Below are positions 11,455-21,500 of a stretch of 64,000 nucleotides of DNA, piece by piece. The notes under the pieces were generated by a model that saw nothing but the letters and a program-made list of their open reading frames with translations, was not told the DNA's origin and searched no databases. Origin of the DNA: Mycteria americana (lineage: Eukaryota > Chordata > Aves > Ciconiiformes > Ciconiidae); the NCBI RefSeq assembly GCF_035582795.1, contig NC_134366.1, forward strand, positions 756,501-820,500, written 5' to 3'. The first letter of the stretch is position 1. The number at the start of each line of letters is the position of its first letter. Position numbers and translations under genes: made by a program.

Positions 11455-14180
11455 CCGTGCACACGCACCCCGGCACCGCGGTCACCGCATGCTCCGGGGA
11501 GGCACGTGCACCCCCGTGGGCGCTTCCCTGTGCACCCCGTCCCCTGCGGCCCTGCGTGCCCCTCGCACCCCCGTGTGCTGTGCACCCCGATGCCCCCACC
11601 CGCGGTACGCACCGCCCCTTGCACCCCCGTGACTGTGCATCCCGGTGGGCACTTCCCTGCGCACCCCTGGGTGGCCATTGCACTCCCTTTCTTTGCACCC
11701 CGATGCCCCCACCCGCGGTACATACTGCCCCTTGCACCCCCGGGGGAGCCCCTTGCGCCCCCGTGACTGTGCATTCCCGTGGACACCCCCCGTGCCGCCT
11801 GTGCCTGCGCACCACCCCCCCCGAGGGTTGCTTGCACCCCCGTGATTGTCCGTCCCGGGGGGCACTTCCCTGCGCATCCCGTCCCTGCATCCCCCGCGCC
11901 CGGGGGCTGCTTGCACACCCGCGATTGTGCATCCCCGTGGGGATCCCCCGGTGCACCCCGGCCCTGCACCCCCCCCGCCCCCGCGGGTGCTGCGTGCACC
12001 CCAGTAATCGTACATTCCGGTGGGGACTTCCCTGCGCACCCCGTCTCTGCACCCCTGGGTGCACCTTCCTTTGCACACCGGTGCCCCCACACTGTCCCTG
12101 CACCGCGCGGGAGCCCCGTGCACACCCGTGATTGCGCATCCCAGTGGGCACTTCCCTGCGCACCCCTGGTGCGCCCTTGCACCCCCTTCCTTTGCACCCC
12201 GATGCCCCCACCCATGATACGCGTCCCTGCACCCCTGGGGCAGTCCCTTGCATCCCCATGATTACGTGTCCCCGTGGGCACCCCCGCGTGCATCCCATCC
12301 CTGCACCCCTCCCCCCCGGGGGGCGTTTGCACCCCCGTGATTGTGCGTCCCGGTGGCTAGCTCCCTGTGCACCCCTCGGTGCCCCTTGCACCCCCTTCAT
12401 TTGCACCCCGATGCCCACACCCACGGCACCCACTGCCCCTGCACCCCTGGCAGAGGCCCATGCACCCCCGTGACTGTGCATTCCCGTGGGTACCCCCCCG
12501 TGCAGCCTGTGCCCGCACCCCCCCTGGGTGCCACTTGCACCCCCGTGATTGTATGTTCCGGTGGGCACTTTCCTGTGCACCCCGGGTGCCCCTCGCACCC
12601 CCTTCCTCTGCACCCCGACGCTCCCCCCCGCCGTTTTCACTGTCCCTGCACCCCCGGGGGAGCCTCGTGTACCCCCGAGATTGTGCATCCCCCGTGGGCA
12701 CTTCCCTGTGCACCCCCTCCCTGCACCCCTGTGTGCCCCTTGCACCCCCGTGTGCCGTGCACCCCGATGCCCCCACCCGCGGTACACACTGTCCCTGCAC
12801 CCCCAGCACCCCCATGACTGCAACCCCAGTGGGCACTTCCCTGCGCACCCCCGGGTGCCCCTTTGCACCCCCTTCCTTTGCACCCCGATGTCCTTTGCAC
12901 CCCGATGCCCCCACCCACGGTACAAACTGCCCCTGCACCCCCGGGGAGCCCTGTGCACCCCTGTGATTGCACATCCCGGCGGGCACCCCCCGTGCAGCCT
13001 GTGCCTGCACCCCCCCCCAGTGCTGCTTGCATCCCAGCGACCGTGCGTCCCGGTGGGCACATCCCTGCGCACCCCATCCCTGCACCCCTGGGTGCCCCTT
13101 GCCACCCCCGTGTGCCGTGCACCCTGATGCCCCCCCGCCCCGGTACACGGTGCCCCTGCACCCCCGTGACTGCGCATCCCGGTGGGCACTTCCCTCCGCA
13201 CCCCGTCCCACGCAGTGCCAGGTACCCTCTGCGCCCCAGCGTCCCACCCGCGGTACTCGCTGTCCCTGCACCTCTGGGGGAGCCCCGTGCACCCCCGTGA
13301 CTGTGCATCCCCGGTGGGTAGCCCCCCACGCAGCCTGTCCCCTGGACCCCCACCTGCCCCCTGCTCCCCCCGCGTGCCGTGCACCTCGATGCCCGGTGCA
13401 CGCTGCCCTCGCACCCCCCCGGTCCCCCCCAGTCCCCAGCCAAATTGATGGGTGCACCATGAATAGCACCCCCCAGAGCACCCTGTCCTCTGTCCCCCCG
13501 TGGGTGCCCCTGGCACATCGCGTCCCCTGTCCCCACATGGGTAACTCCCGGTGCACCCTGCATCCTTGGGGGGGGGCCTTGTACCCCATGTCCCACGCAC
13601 CCTGATGGGCACGTGGGTGCACCCCGCCTCTGCACCCCCGGGGTGCCCCTTGCACCCCGTGCCCACCCATGCCAACGGGCACCGCTCGGTGCAGCCTGCC
13701 CTGTGCACCCCTGGGAGCACCCTCTCCCCCGTTCACTCTGTCAGGCATCTGGGTGCCCCCTGCACCCCTGGGGGGGCCCTGGCACCCCCTGCACCCATAG
13801 ACACGTCCCAGTGCACCCTGCCCACACACCCCTAAGGGTGCTCATTGCACCCTCTGTCCTGTGCACCCCGACGGTGCTCAGTGCCTCATGGACTCCCGTG
13901 GGTGCCCCTTGCACCCTCTGCCCCGTGGCACCCCAACAGGCACCCCGTGTACTCCGCCCCGTGCATCCCCACACGCAACCCCCAGGCAAAATTACCCAGC
14001 ACCCCAACAGGACCCTGGGTGTACCCTGTCCCATGCAACGGGTGCCCCTTGCACCCCCTGCCCCCTTCACCCCAACAGGCACCTGGGTGCCCCTCGCACG
14101 CACCGCTCGCTGCGTCCCAAGGGACACCCTGCCCCGGGCACCCCGATGGGCCCCCCACCCTGGACACCCCAATGAGCACC
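11455..14180. repeat. large C-rich minisatellite field, about 2.7 kb
   Basis: Diverged copies of GTGATTGTGCATCCCGGTGG, CACTTCCCTGCGCACCCC and TGCACCCCGATGCCCCCAC alternate throughout. The GTGAC/TTGTGCATCCC phrase recurs at spacings that cluster near 75 and near 130-145 bases, suggesting a higher-order unit built from two or more shorter modules. The right third (after about 13400) is more diverged. Frames of up to about 800 codons are open on the minus strand only because the repeat lacks stops. Their products are monotonous, with no known domain, and are not called as genes. Confidence 0.85.
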
Positions 14181-14800
14181 TCTTGCGTGTCCTTCCCAGG
14201 CGTGTCCCAACAGGCACCTCCTGCCCAAACCCCCCCGGCCACCGCCACTCGGAGGGTCCTGGCCGGGGTCCCCTCTGTGGGGGCAGCTGCAAGGGCTGGG
14301 TGCAGAGCACCCCTGGGTGCCACGGTGCCGTGGGGACGGGCTTGTCCCTGCCGCAGGCTACGGCCCAGCCTGGCAGCCCCCAGCTGCCCCTCATTCTCCG
14401 TGCACACGCAGGGGGTCGTCCCCGTGACCCGTCCCGCCTCGGGGACCCCGGTGCGGCAGGGGGTGGCAGCGGTCACCACGCCAGGGACAGGGTGCCCGGG
14501 GGTGCCACTTAGGGCGCACGGTCCCGCATACACAGGGAGGCTGTGCAGGGGACCCCCGGGTGCACGTGGGTCGTCAGCCAGGTCCCCGCTGCCCGTGGGT
14601 GCCGCCCGCGGCCCTGGTACACGGGTGGGGACAGCACACGTCGGGGTGTTGCGGGGGCTCAGGAGCGGCTGTGGTGTCACCAGGCCGGGGGGTCCGTGTC
14701 CCCAGGCCAGGGCGAGGGAGGGGAGGTTTGGGGCAGCCCCCCTGCTCCCGGCAGCCCCGGGGGAGCGCGGGGCCCCTGCCCGGCTCACGGCAGGGCTGGA
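14181..14800. other. GC-rich spacer, no gene recognised
   Basis: This is unique-looking GC-rich sequence between the minisatellite and the 3' end of the fusion gene. I see no exon, repeat array or RNA gene that I can support. Confidence 0.4.
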
Positions 14801-14856
14801 TGTGACGTTAAAATATTACAACCATCACCCACGCTGCGCTTTGCTGAATTCTGCCT

Positions 14857-14862
14857 TTTAAT
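14857..14862 (-). terminator. polyadenylation signal ATTAAA of the transposase-fusion gene
   Basis: TTTAAT on the plus strand reads ATTAAA on the minus strand, about 500 bases beyond the stop codon at 15359-15361. It lies in a short AT-rich patch (about 14805-14875) after a GC-rich 3' UTR, which fits a gene end. Confidence 0.55.
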
Positions 14863-15358
14863 GCCTGTTGCAAACCTCCGGGCACCACGTGGTGACAGCA
14901 GCCGGTGGCACCCGGTCCCCCCGAACCCCCGCGGGAAGGAGCCACTGCCCCCGGCACGGGGACACCCCAGCACCACCCCACATTCCCTCCCCCCCCCCAG
15001 CAAACACAACTACCCCACTCGGGGCAAATCCTCCCCTGGGGAAGCTCCACAACGGCTCCGCTGGCTGCAGAAGCCCCCACCCGGGAGAAGGGTTTCGGCA
15101 GCAGGCCACCGCCAGCCCCCGGCACCGTCCCCATGGGTGACATCCAGAGCGCGGCGACTCCGCAGCCCCCATGCATGGTGCTCCCCGCCGGGCACCCGCT
15201 TTGCCCCCGAGCCATGTGGACCCACAGCAAACCCCACGGCACAACTCAGCCAGCACTGCCGCAGGAGGCAGCGGCCAGGCCAGTCCGGTGACGGCCCCGA
15301 TGAGTGCCGGTCCCCGTCACGGGCACGAGCGGGTCCGGGCACGCACTGGCCGCTCCGC

Positions 15359-17809
15359 TCACTGCCTGGGAGGGGTGTCCCCGATGAGGGCTCGCCCGGC
15401 GCCGGCCGACACCATGTGCACTGCGTCCTCCAGCTCGTAGAAAGCCTGGAAGAGGTCCGGCGAGGTGGCCCGGCACTCCAGGTACCGCCGCAGCGTGGCC
15501 AAGCTCCCCCAGACCTCCCGCTCCGAGGGGCAAGGCTGCACCGCGGCCGGCTCTCCCGCATCCTCGCCCTCTGCTGTCCCCTCGTCCCCATCCGCCGGGT
15601 CCCCGTCGCGGTCCAGCTCCTTGTCCATCAGCGCGCGGCGCTCCAGCTGCTCCTGGCTGAACGTGCCGGGCGCCAGGCTGAGGACCGGGGCCTCGGTGCC
15701 GGTGTCAGGGCTGAAGCCGGCAGCATGGAAGCAGCTGGCGATGAGCCCCGGGCGCACGTCGCCCCAGGCTTGCGCCAGCATGTGCAGGGCATCCAGGAGG
15801 GTCGGCTGCGCCGTGCCGCGCTCCACCGGCAGCCACCTCAGCAACCGGCGCCGGTAGTGGCCCTTGAGGTCGTTGGCGATGCCACGGTCCAGCGGCTGGG
15901 CCAGGGCGGTGGCCGGTGGGACGAAGACCATCCTGACATTGGAAAGCTGGAGGTAGGGGTGCGCCTCGTGCTTGGCGAGGAGGAGGAGGACGCTCTTCCC
16001 CTGCCGCCGCATCCCCTCGTTGAACTCCCGCAGCCACTCGGCGAAGACGGGGGCCGTCATGCCGGCCAGGCTACCGGCGTGGTAGCTCCAGGGCATCTGC
16101 CCCAGGTTGACGCCCTGCAGGCAGCGGGGCCGGGGGCTCTCCCCGACTGCCCACAGCGGGGCCTTTTCCGAGCCGTCGGCGTTGGCGCAGAGCAGGAGCG
16201 TCAGCCGGTCGCCGGCGCTCTCGCCCTTGCCGGGGGGGCTCACTGGGAGGAGGACCCCCGTCTCCCCGCAGGCGTAGATCTCGGAGGGCGCGTAGCTGCG
16301 GAGGAGGCCGGGCAGCACCACGCCGGCCCAGTGCTCGGCCGTGGGCTGCTCCGCGTCCCCTTTCTCCGCCGGCGGCTTCTTGAAGGCGAGGTTGTGGCGC
16401 GCCCCGAAGCGAGCCAGCCAGCCGCTGCTGGGCTCCGGGTCAGGCCGGCCCAGTGCCTCAGCGAGGTGTTTGGCCTTGAGCTGGAGCAGCGGGCCGCTGA
16501 CGGGCAGGTCGGCAGCGCGGGCACCCTCCACCCAGCGCAGGAGGGCGGCCTCGAGGGCCGCGTCCTTCCCCTCCCGCTTGCGTTTGCGCTCGGGGTCACC
16601 GTTACGGTGCCACTCGCTCAGGATCCGCTCCTTGTTCTTGATGATGCGGCAGATCTGGGGCTGCGACACCCCGAAGCGCTTGGCCAGCTCGCTCTGCGAC
16701 ACCTTGGGGCCCTCCAGCATCTCCAGCACCCGCACCTTCTCCGTCAGCGACAGCTCCTTCCGCTCCTTCCGCGGTGCTGCCGTCCCCTCTGCCGTCCCTG
16801 GGGAGCGGCCGGCGGAGGGGGCCGGGCGGCAGGGGCTGCCCGCGGCGGGGGACCCGGCCCCCAGCCCCGCCGGCTCGGCGAAGCCTCTCCCGCACCGGCC
16901 GCAGGCGTAGGCGCGCTCCCCGCCATGCGCCAGCCGGTGCCGCACCAGGTCCGGCTTCTGCCCGAAGCCTCGGCCGCACTCGGCGCACTCGAGCGGCGGC
17001 TCCCCCGGCCAGCAGCGGCGGCTCTCGAAGGCAGGCGGTGGGGGGATGAACCCCCCGTTACCGGCACCAGGATTCGGCTCTGGCTCGGGAACGCCACAGT
17101 AGCTGCAGCCCCGCTCCCGCGGCGGGACGGGGAAGTCGCCGGGGCCAGCGCGGTGGGTCGGAGGGGACGCGGGAGGCGGGGACGCGCCCTCCTCGCTCTT
17201 CACCTCCTTCCCCAGCCAGTCCCCTGCGGAGACAGGGGCGCGTTGGGGAGCGACCCCCTCACCGGGAATCCCGCGGGGCCGAGCCCTCCGGTTCGGCGGG
17301 GTTCGGCCCGTCGCCCCGGCCCCGGTCCCACCCGGCCCCCCGTGTCCCGCTCACCCTGGGAGGGGCCGGCGGGTGCCGCGCGCGGCCGGGGGCTCCGGTG
17401 CTCCCCGTAGCGCCCCGCCGCCGCCTCCTCCCCTCGCTCCACCTCGGCCAGGATGTCGGGTTTGGTGACGGCGTAACCTGTCGCGGAGACAAGAGGAGGG
17501 ACGGCCGGCGATGCCGCCGGTGATGCCGCCGCACAGCACCGCGACGGCTGCTCACAGCGGGCAGCCCCCCGCCACAGCTCCCCCGTGGTGACGGGGACGG
17601 GCGGGTGGCGTGGTCCCGTGGTGACCCCAGAACCGACCCGCGGCCGCCCGCTCCCGCCACCCGCCAGGCCGGTGCCGACACCGACACCGACACCGACGTG
17701 CCGCCGGCCTCGTTCACGGCCAGGCCGTGACGGGCAGCGCCAGGGCCGGTGCCGGCCAGGACCCGCGCGCCTCACCCAGGGCCACGGGGTGCTCACGGTC
17801 CTCCTTCAT
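15359..17809 (-). CDS. Zinc-finger / Tigger (pogo) transposase fusion protein
   Basis: Three exons on the minus strand, 17809-17776, 17477-17355 and 17223-15359, splice in phase to 673 codons plus a stop. The second encodes GYAVTKPDILAEVERGEE, the linker motif that follows KRAB exons in neighbouring ZNF genes. The last opens with a KSEEG-type acidic start, then one complete C2H2 finger (about residues 132-152) and a second finger cut off after its cysteines (CGRCGRGF). A CENP-B/pogo N-terminal helix-turn-helix follows (about 209-257: LSLTEKVRVLEMLEG, ELAKRFGVSQPQICRI), then a CENP-B-type second HTH (273-335) and a DDE_1 transposase core (344-514). Catalytic positions are altered: the usual DET reads GET, and the usual DNAPAH-like motif reads AKHEAH. 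Only the third aspartate (QPLDRG, about 498) remains. It is therefore probably a catalytically dead, domesticated DNA-binding protein. An intact 1.86-kb terminal exon and a shared promoter argue for a functioning host gene. Confidence 0.85.
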
Positions 17810-17887
17810 GGCACCGGCACCGGCACCGTCCCGGCTCCTCGGGAGACGCGGCGGCCGCTCCCGGTGCTGCTGCCGGCGAGGCCTCAC
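17776..17887 (-). other. possible degenerate KRAB exon of the fusion gene
   Basis: An acceptor-like CCCGCAG precedes 17887. The exon would then start in phase 0 and end in phase 1 at 17776, exactly like the 127-base KRAB exons of the two ZNF genes, but it is 112 bases long. Its last twelve residues, MKEDREHPVALG, match the end of those KRAB boxes ([12 protein letters not shown]) in position and pattern; the rest has no KRAB similarity. The same CAG|GTGAGG could instead act as a donor, so the 5' exon structure is uncertain. Translation most simply starts at the ATG at 17809. Confidence 0.4.
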
Positions 17888-18090
17888 CTGCGGGAGGGAC
17901 GGTGGCGGTTGAACGATGCGCCGCACCGGGATGATGGCGCGCGGCCGGCCGGCACCGACCCCGCGGCGCGGGCAGGGGGACGGGGCATCGGCGGTGCCCG
18001 CGGGGCCGCCTGCGGAGAGCGGCCGATGCCGGGGCCGCCGGGCCCCGGTGGGCCGCGGTGATGCGCCGGTGCCGGTGCCGGTGCCGTACC

Positions 18091-18575
18091 TGGGCCGGGC
18101 CCCGTCCCCTCCCGTCCGGTCGGGCCCGCTCGGGCCCGGTGCAGCCCCGGCCCCGCCGCCGCCCCCGCCCCGCGCGGCCCCGCAGCCGGCGGCGGGAGCG
18201 CGCGTACCGGCACGCCCGCGCGCGTGACGCCCCGCCCCGCCCCGCTCTACGCCGCCATTGGGCCGCCGCCAGCGGGCGCCGCGCGGATTGGCCGAGCCGC
18301 CGCCCAATCAGCGCGGGGCCGGGGGCTGCGGCGGCGGCGGCGGGGGCTGCTCCGGCGCGGTCCCTCCCGCTCCGCCGTCCCCGGTGCTGCGCGGTCCGCC
18401 TGCCGCTAGGTGTCGCTGCGGCGCCGCCCGCCGCCGCTCCCAGCGTGCGCCGCGCTCTCGGCATGGCCGCTCTGCCCCGCCGCTGCTGAGGAGGCGCCGG
18501 GCCCGCGCCGCCGCCGCCCGCTCCGCTCCGCCGCCGCCCCCGCCGCCGCCGCCGCCCGCCGCGCCCCGCAGGGCC
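18091..18575. promoter_or_regulatory. bidirectional CpG-island promoter between fusion gene and DUF3669-KRAB ZNF gene
   Basis: The two genes are head to head. The minus-strand gene has a plausible non-coding exon ending at a donor at 18090 (CCCAG|GTACGG), and the plus-strand gene begins translation at 18576. Between them lie three CCAAT boxes within 52 bases: ATTGG at 18257-18261 and 18287-18291, and CCAAT at 18304-18308. The surroundings are dense in CpG. No TATA box is seen. Shared control of the two genes is inferred. Confidence 0.65.
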
Positions 18576-21500
18576 ATGGCCGACTGGGCCCCCGCTCAGG
18601 TAAGCGCTGCCGCCGCCACCTCCCCCCCCCTCTCTCCCCCCCCCCCCCCCCCCGGCCGCCGCCCCCCGGCCTGGCCCCGTCTCCCCTCCCCCGGCGGCGG
18701 CCGGGCCCGAGGTGCCCGCGGCGCCGGCGCGGGCCCGTCCCGTCCCCCACGGAGCCCCCTTCACCCCGCGGCCGCCCGGACGTCGTCCGCGGTGCCGCCC
18801 CGCTCGGGCGGTGGAGCCCACGGCCCTGTCTGTGCCCCCGCAGGACCTGGAGTGGGACATGGAGTCCCAGGAGCTGGCCCTGGAGCAGCCCCTGCCCGCC
18901 CCCGAGCAGGGCCCCGCCGGGGAGGCCGAGCTGCCGGCCGCCGAGATCTCCCTGACGCTGGTCACCGAGATCCAGGCCGTGGACAGGAAGGTGGACGCCC
19001 AGGCCGCCCAGCTGATGAACCTGGAGGGGAGGATGAGGATGGCGGAAACCAAGCTGATCGGCTGCGAGAAGACGGCGGTGGAGTTCGGGAACCAGCTGGA
19101 GAGCAAATGGACCGCGCTGGGCACCCTCATCCAGGAGTACGGGCAGCTGCAGAAGAGGCTGGAGAACATGGAGAACCTGCTGAAGAACAGGAACTTCTGG
19201 ATCCTGCGGCTGCCCCCGGGGGCGAAGGGGGAGGTCCCCAAGGTAACGGTCCTCTGCTCCGTCTTTGAAACGGGGTTGTTCCGCGTGGACTCTGCGCTCG
19301 CAGCCCCGTTTCAGGGCAAGCTGCAGTGCCGAGCAGGACACAGCTTCCCTGCGGCGGTGTCTTTCCTTTAGCGCCTGGCGAGAAGCACCAGGGCAGGTCC
19401 CTTCGTGTTAATCGCGCACCACTCGTTATATACGCGTGATCCTCGCCAAAACGCGTCGGCCGCTCCGTGCGGGGTCACGGACTCCTTAGTGTGGCTGGAG
19501 CCGTGTTTGAGTCATGCGGAATTGCGCGGCTCGGCCCTGCGTGCCTGCCTGGGTTCGGTAACGTGTGCCCAGTTCCTCTTCAGAGGCAGTTGCGGCAGAA
19601 ACTGCCGTTTGACAGTTACCGTGTCAAAAATGAAGTGGGAAAAGGGCCCGTGTCGGGCGCTGTGCATGAGACGTCGTCCGCAGCACGAGAAAGCTGAGCA
19701 GGGGGCGAGGTGCAGGCAGGTGACGAAGGAGGACCCCATCGTGTCCTTTGCAGGCAGGGGTGAGGCTGCCTGAGCCAGGGAGGGGGCCGAGCGAGGCACG
19801 TGGGGAGGGGCGGGCGTTGCATGGAACCGTCCTGTGCGGTGCCTGAGGAGTTTGAATGAGAAAACGTCCCCAGGTGTCTTCTTTAACAAGAAGCAAAATG
19901 TCTGAGCGTATGATGCTCTAATTGCAGGTTCCCGTGGCGTTCAACGATGCTTCGTTTAACTTCTCTGAGGAGGAGTGGAAGAGCTTGAACGAGTGGCAGA
20001 AGGAGCTTTACAGGCATATCATGAAAGGCAACTACGAGGCCGTCATCTCGATGGGTAAAGACGGGCTGGGGTTTGCCCTGAGCCTTCTGATGCGCCCGGT
20101 TTTCCCGGGGCCTGGTGGATGGAAGTACCGCTGCGCCTGGCGGGATCGGGGAGGGTGTGCTGGTCGGGCAACGCGTTGTGCCGATTTTCAACAGCAGCTC
20201 TGGCGATTAGTTCAGTCCTCACCGGTTCAGTTGAGCGGTGGATGGACATCACGAGCATCGCTGCAGTGACCTGACGGTCTCTGTGGCCGGTAGGAGCCGA
20301 GCGAGCACCTGGGTCGTAAGGAGGAGGGGAAGCGAGAGAACCCTCAAGCCGAGTAAAGATGGGGAAGAGGGGAGTTTCTTTGTCACGCAAAGGTCCACAG
20401 ATCCGCTGCGCTGGGTGCATCAGCCCGCTCGCCGCTTAGGGCAGCAGAGGGGTGCCCTGCCTCTGAGCTTCCTTCCAGCCCCTTCTGTGGGTGACCAGTC
20501 CTTCAGCTGCAGAGCCCTTCATAAGGGGGGAGAGCGAGGTTTGTCAGCTGCCTGCCTTGGTGCTCTCTGACCCCAGCCTCAGCCCAGGGAACGTTTCTTG
20601 TGCAAGCTGTTGCGGTATCTGCTCCTGTAGTGCCGGGGTAGAGCTGGGGAGAAGCAGCGGGCAAAGGCAGGCTCTGCCTTCTGCTTTCCCTCCGGCAGCT
20701 CAGGGCAGCGCGTTCAGGGCTAAACGTGCTCTGCTCGCTCCTTCCAGTCCCGGCTGCGGGGATTCCCTCTGGGGGACACGTTGCCTTCACGAGCACCTAC
20801 GTGTGTTCTGAGAAATGACTTTGCCTTGGCTGGACGTCTGCGTGCAGTGGGTGGGAGCACAGACGCAGTCCCTGGTAGACAGGCGTCTCCTCCCTGTGCT
20901 GAGGCCACTGGCCATCCAACTCTGAGCGATCCAGGCCTTTTGTCCTTTTTTGTCCTTTCTTCCTTTATTTTTTTGGACAGAGGTCTTCTGCAGTCCCTGC
21001 GTGCAAGGGAAAAAGGTGAAGGATAAATACTTCCCCCCCGTTCTCCTGTTTAAAAACCAATCTGCGTCCTACGCTAGAGGCGCAGGAATCTAACAGTCCC
21101 GCTGAAGGGGATCTGTGGATCTGAGCCTGGAGCTTAGAAAAATGTATCTGTGCTTCATCTGAAGGTTTCCTTTGAGTAATGAGGTTTAGGGGTTTGGCCC
21201 TCGTATAAGGCAAACGGATCCACCAGAGCAGCAGTGGAAATGAATACCCAGAGACAGACACTTGTTTGGAAAAGACCTTTTCCGCTCTCCGCCCTAGGAG
21301 AGGTTGTGATTGTCCCCTTTCCCCCACCAAAATCCGCGAGCAGCCTGTGACTTGGACGAGTAGGATGGAGCGGTCCTGGCTGGAGGGATCCGCATGGGGA
21401 GGGCACTTCCCCTGCTGCCGCTGGCTGACAGCTCTGAGGCTGTCCCCGAGCTGAAGTCCCCATTGTAATGGATCCGCGGACCTTAGCAGAGAGGAGAAGA

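Noticed and set aside
11279-13720. 813-codon open frame on the minus strand
   Set aside because: It lies almost wholly in a minisatellite; the product is a monotonous Gly/Arg/Cys repeat with no domain, and other frames of the same repeat are also open.
14543-17410. 955-codon open frame on the plus strand
   Set aside because: It is antisense to the transposase-fusion exon and to GC-rich flanks; no domain is seen, while the minus strand gives clear domains and splice sites.
18256-19242. 336-codon plus-strand frame starting upstream of the ZNF ATG
   Set aside because: It reads the DUF3669 exon in a different frame from the conserved one; the real frame starts at 18576 with splicing at 18599 and 18844.
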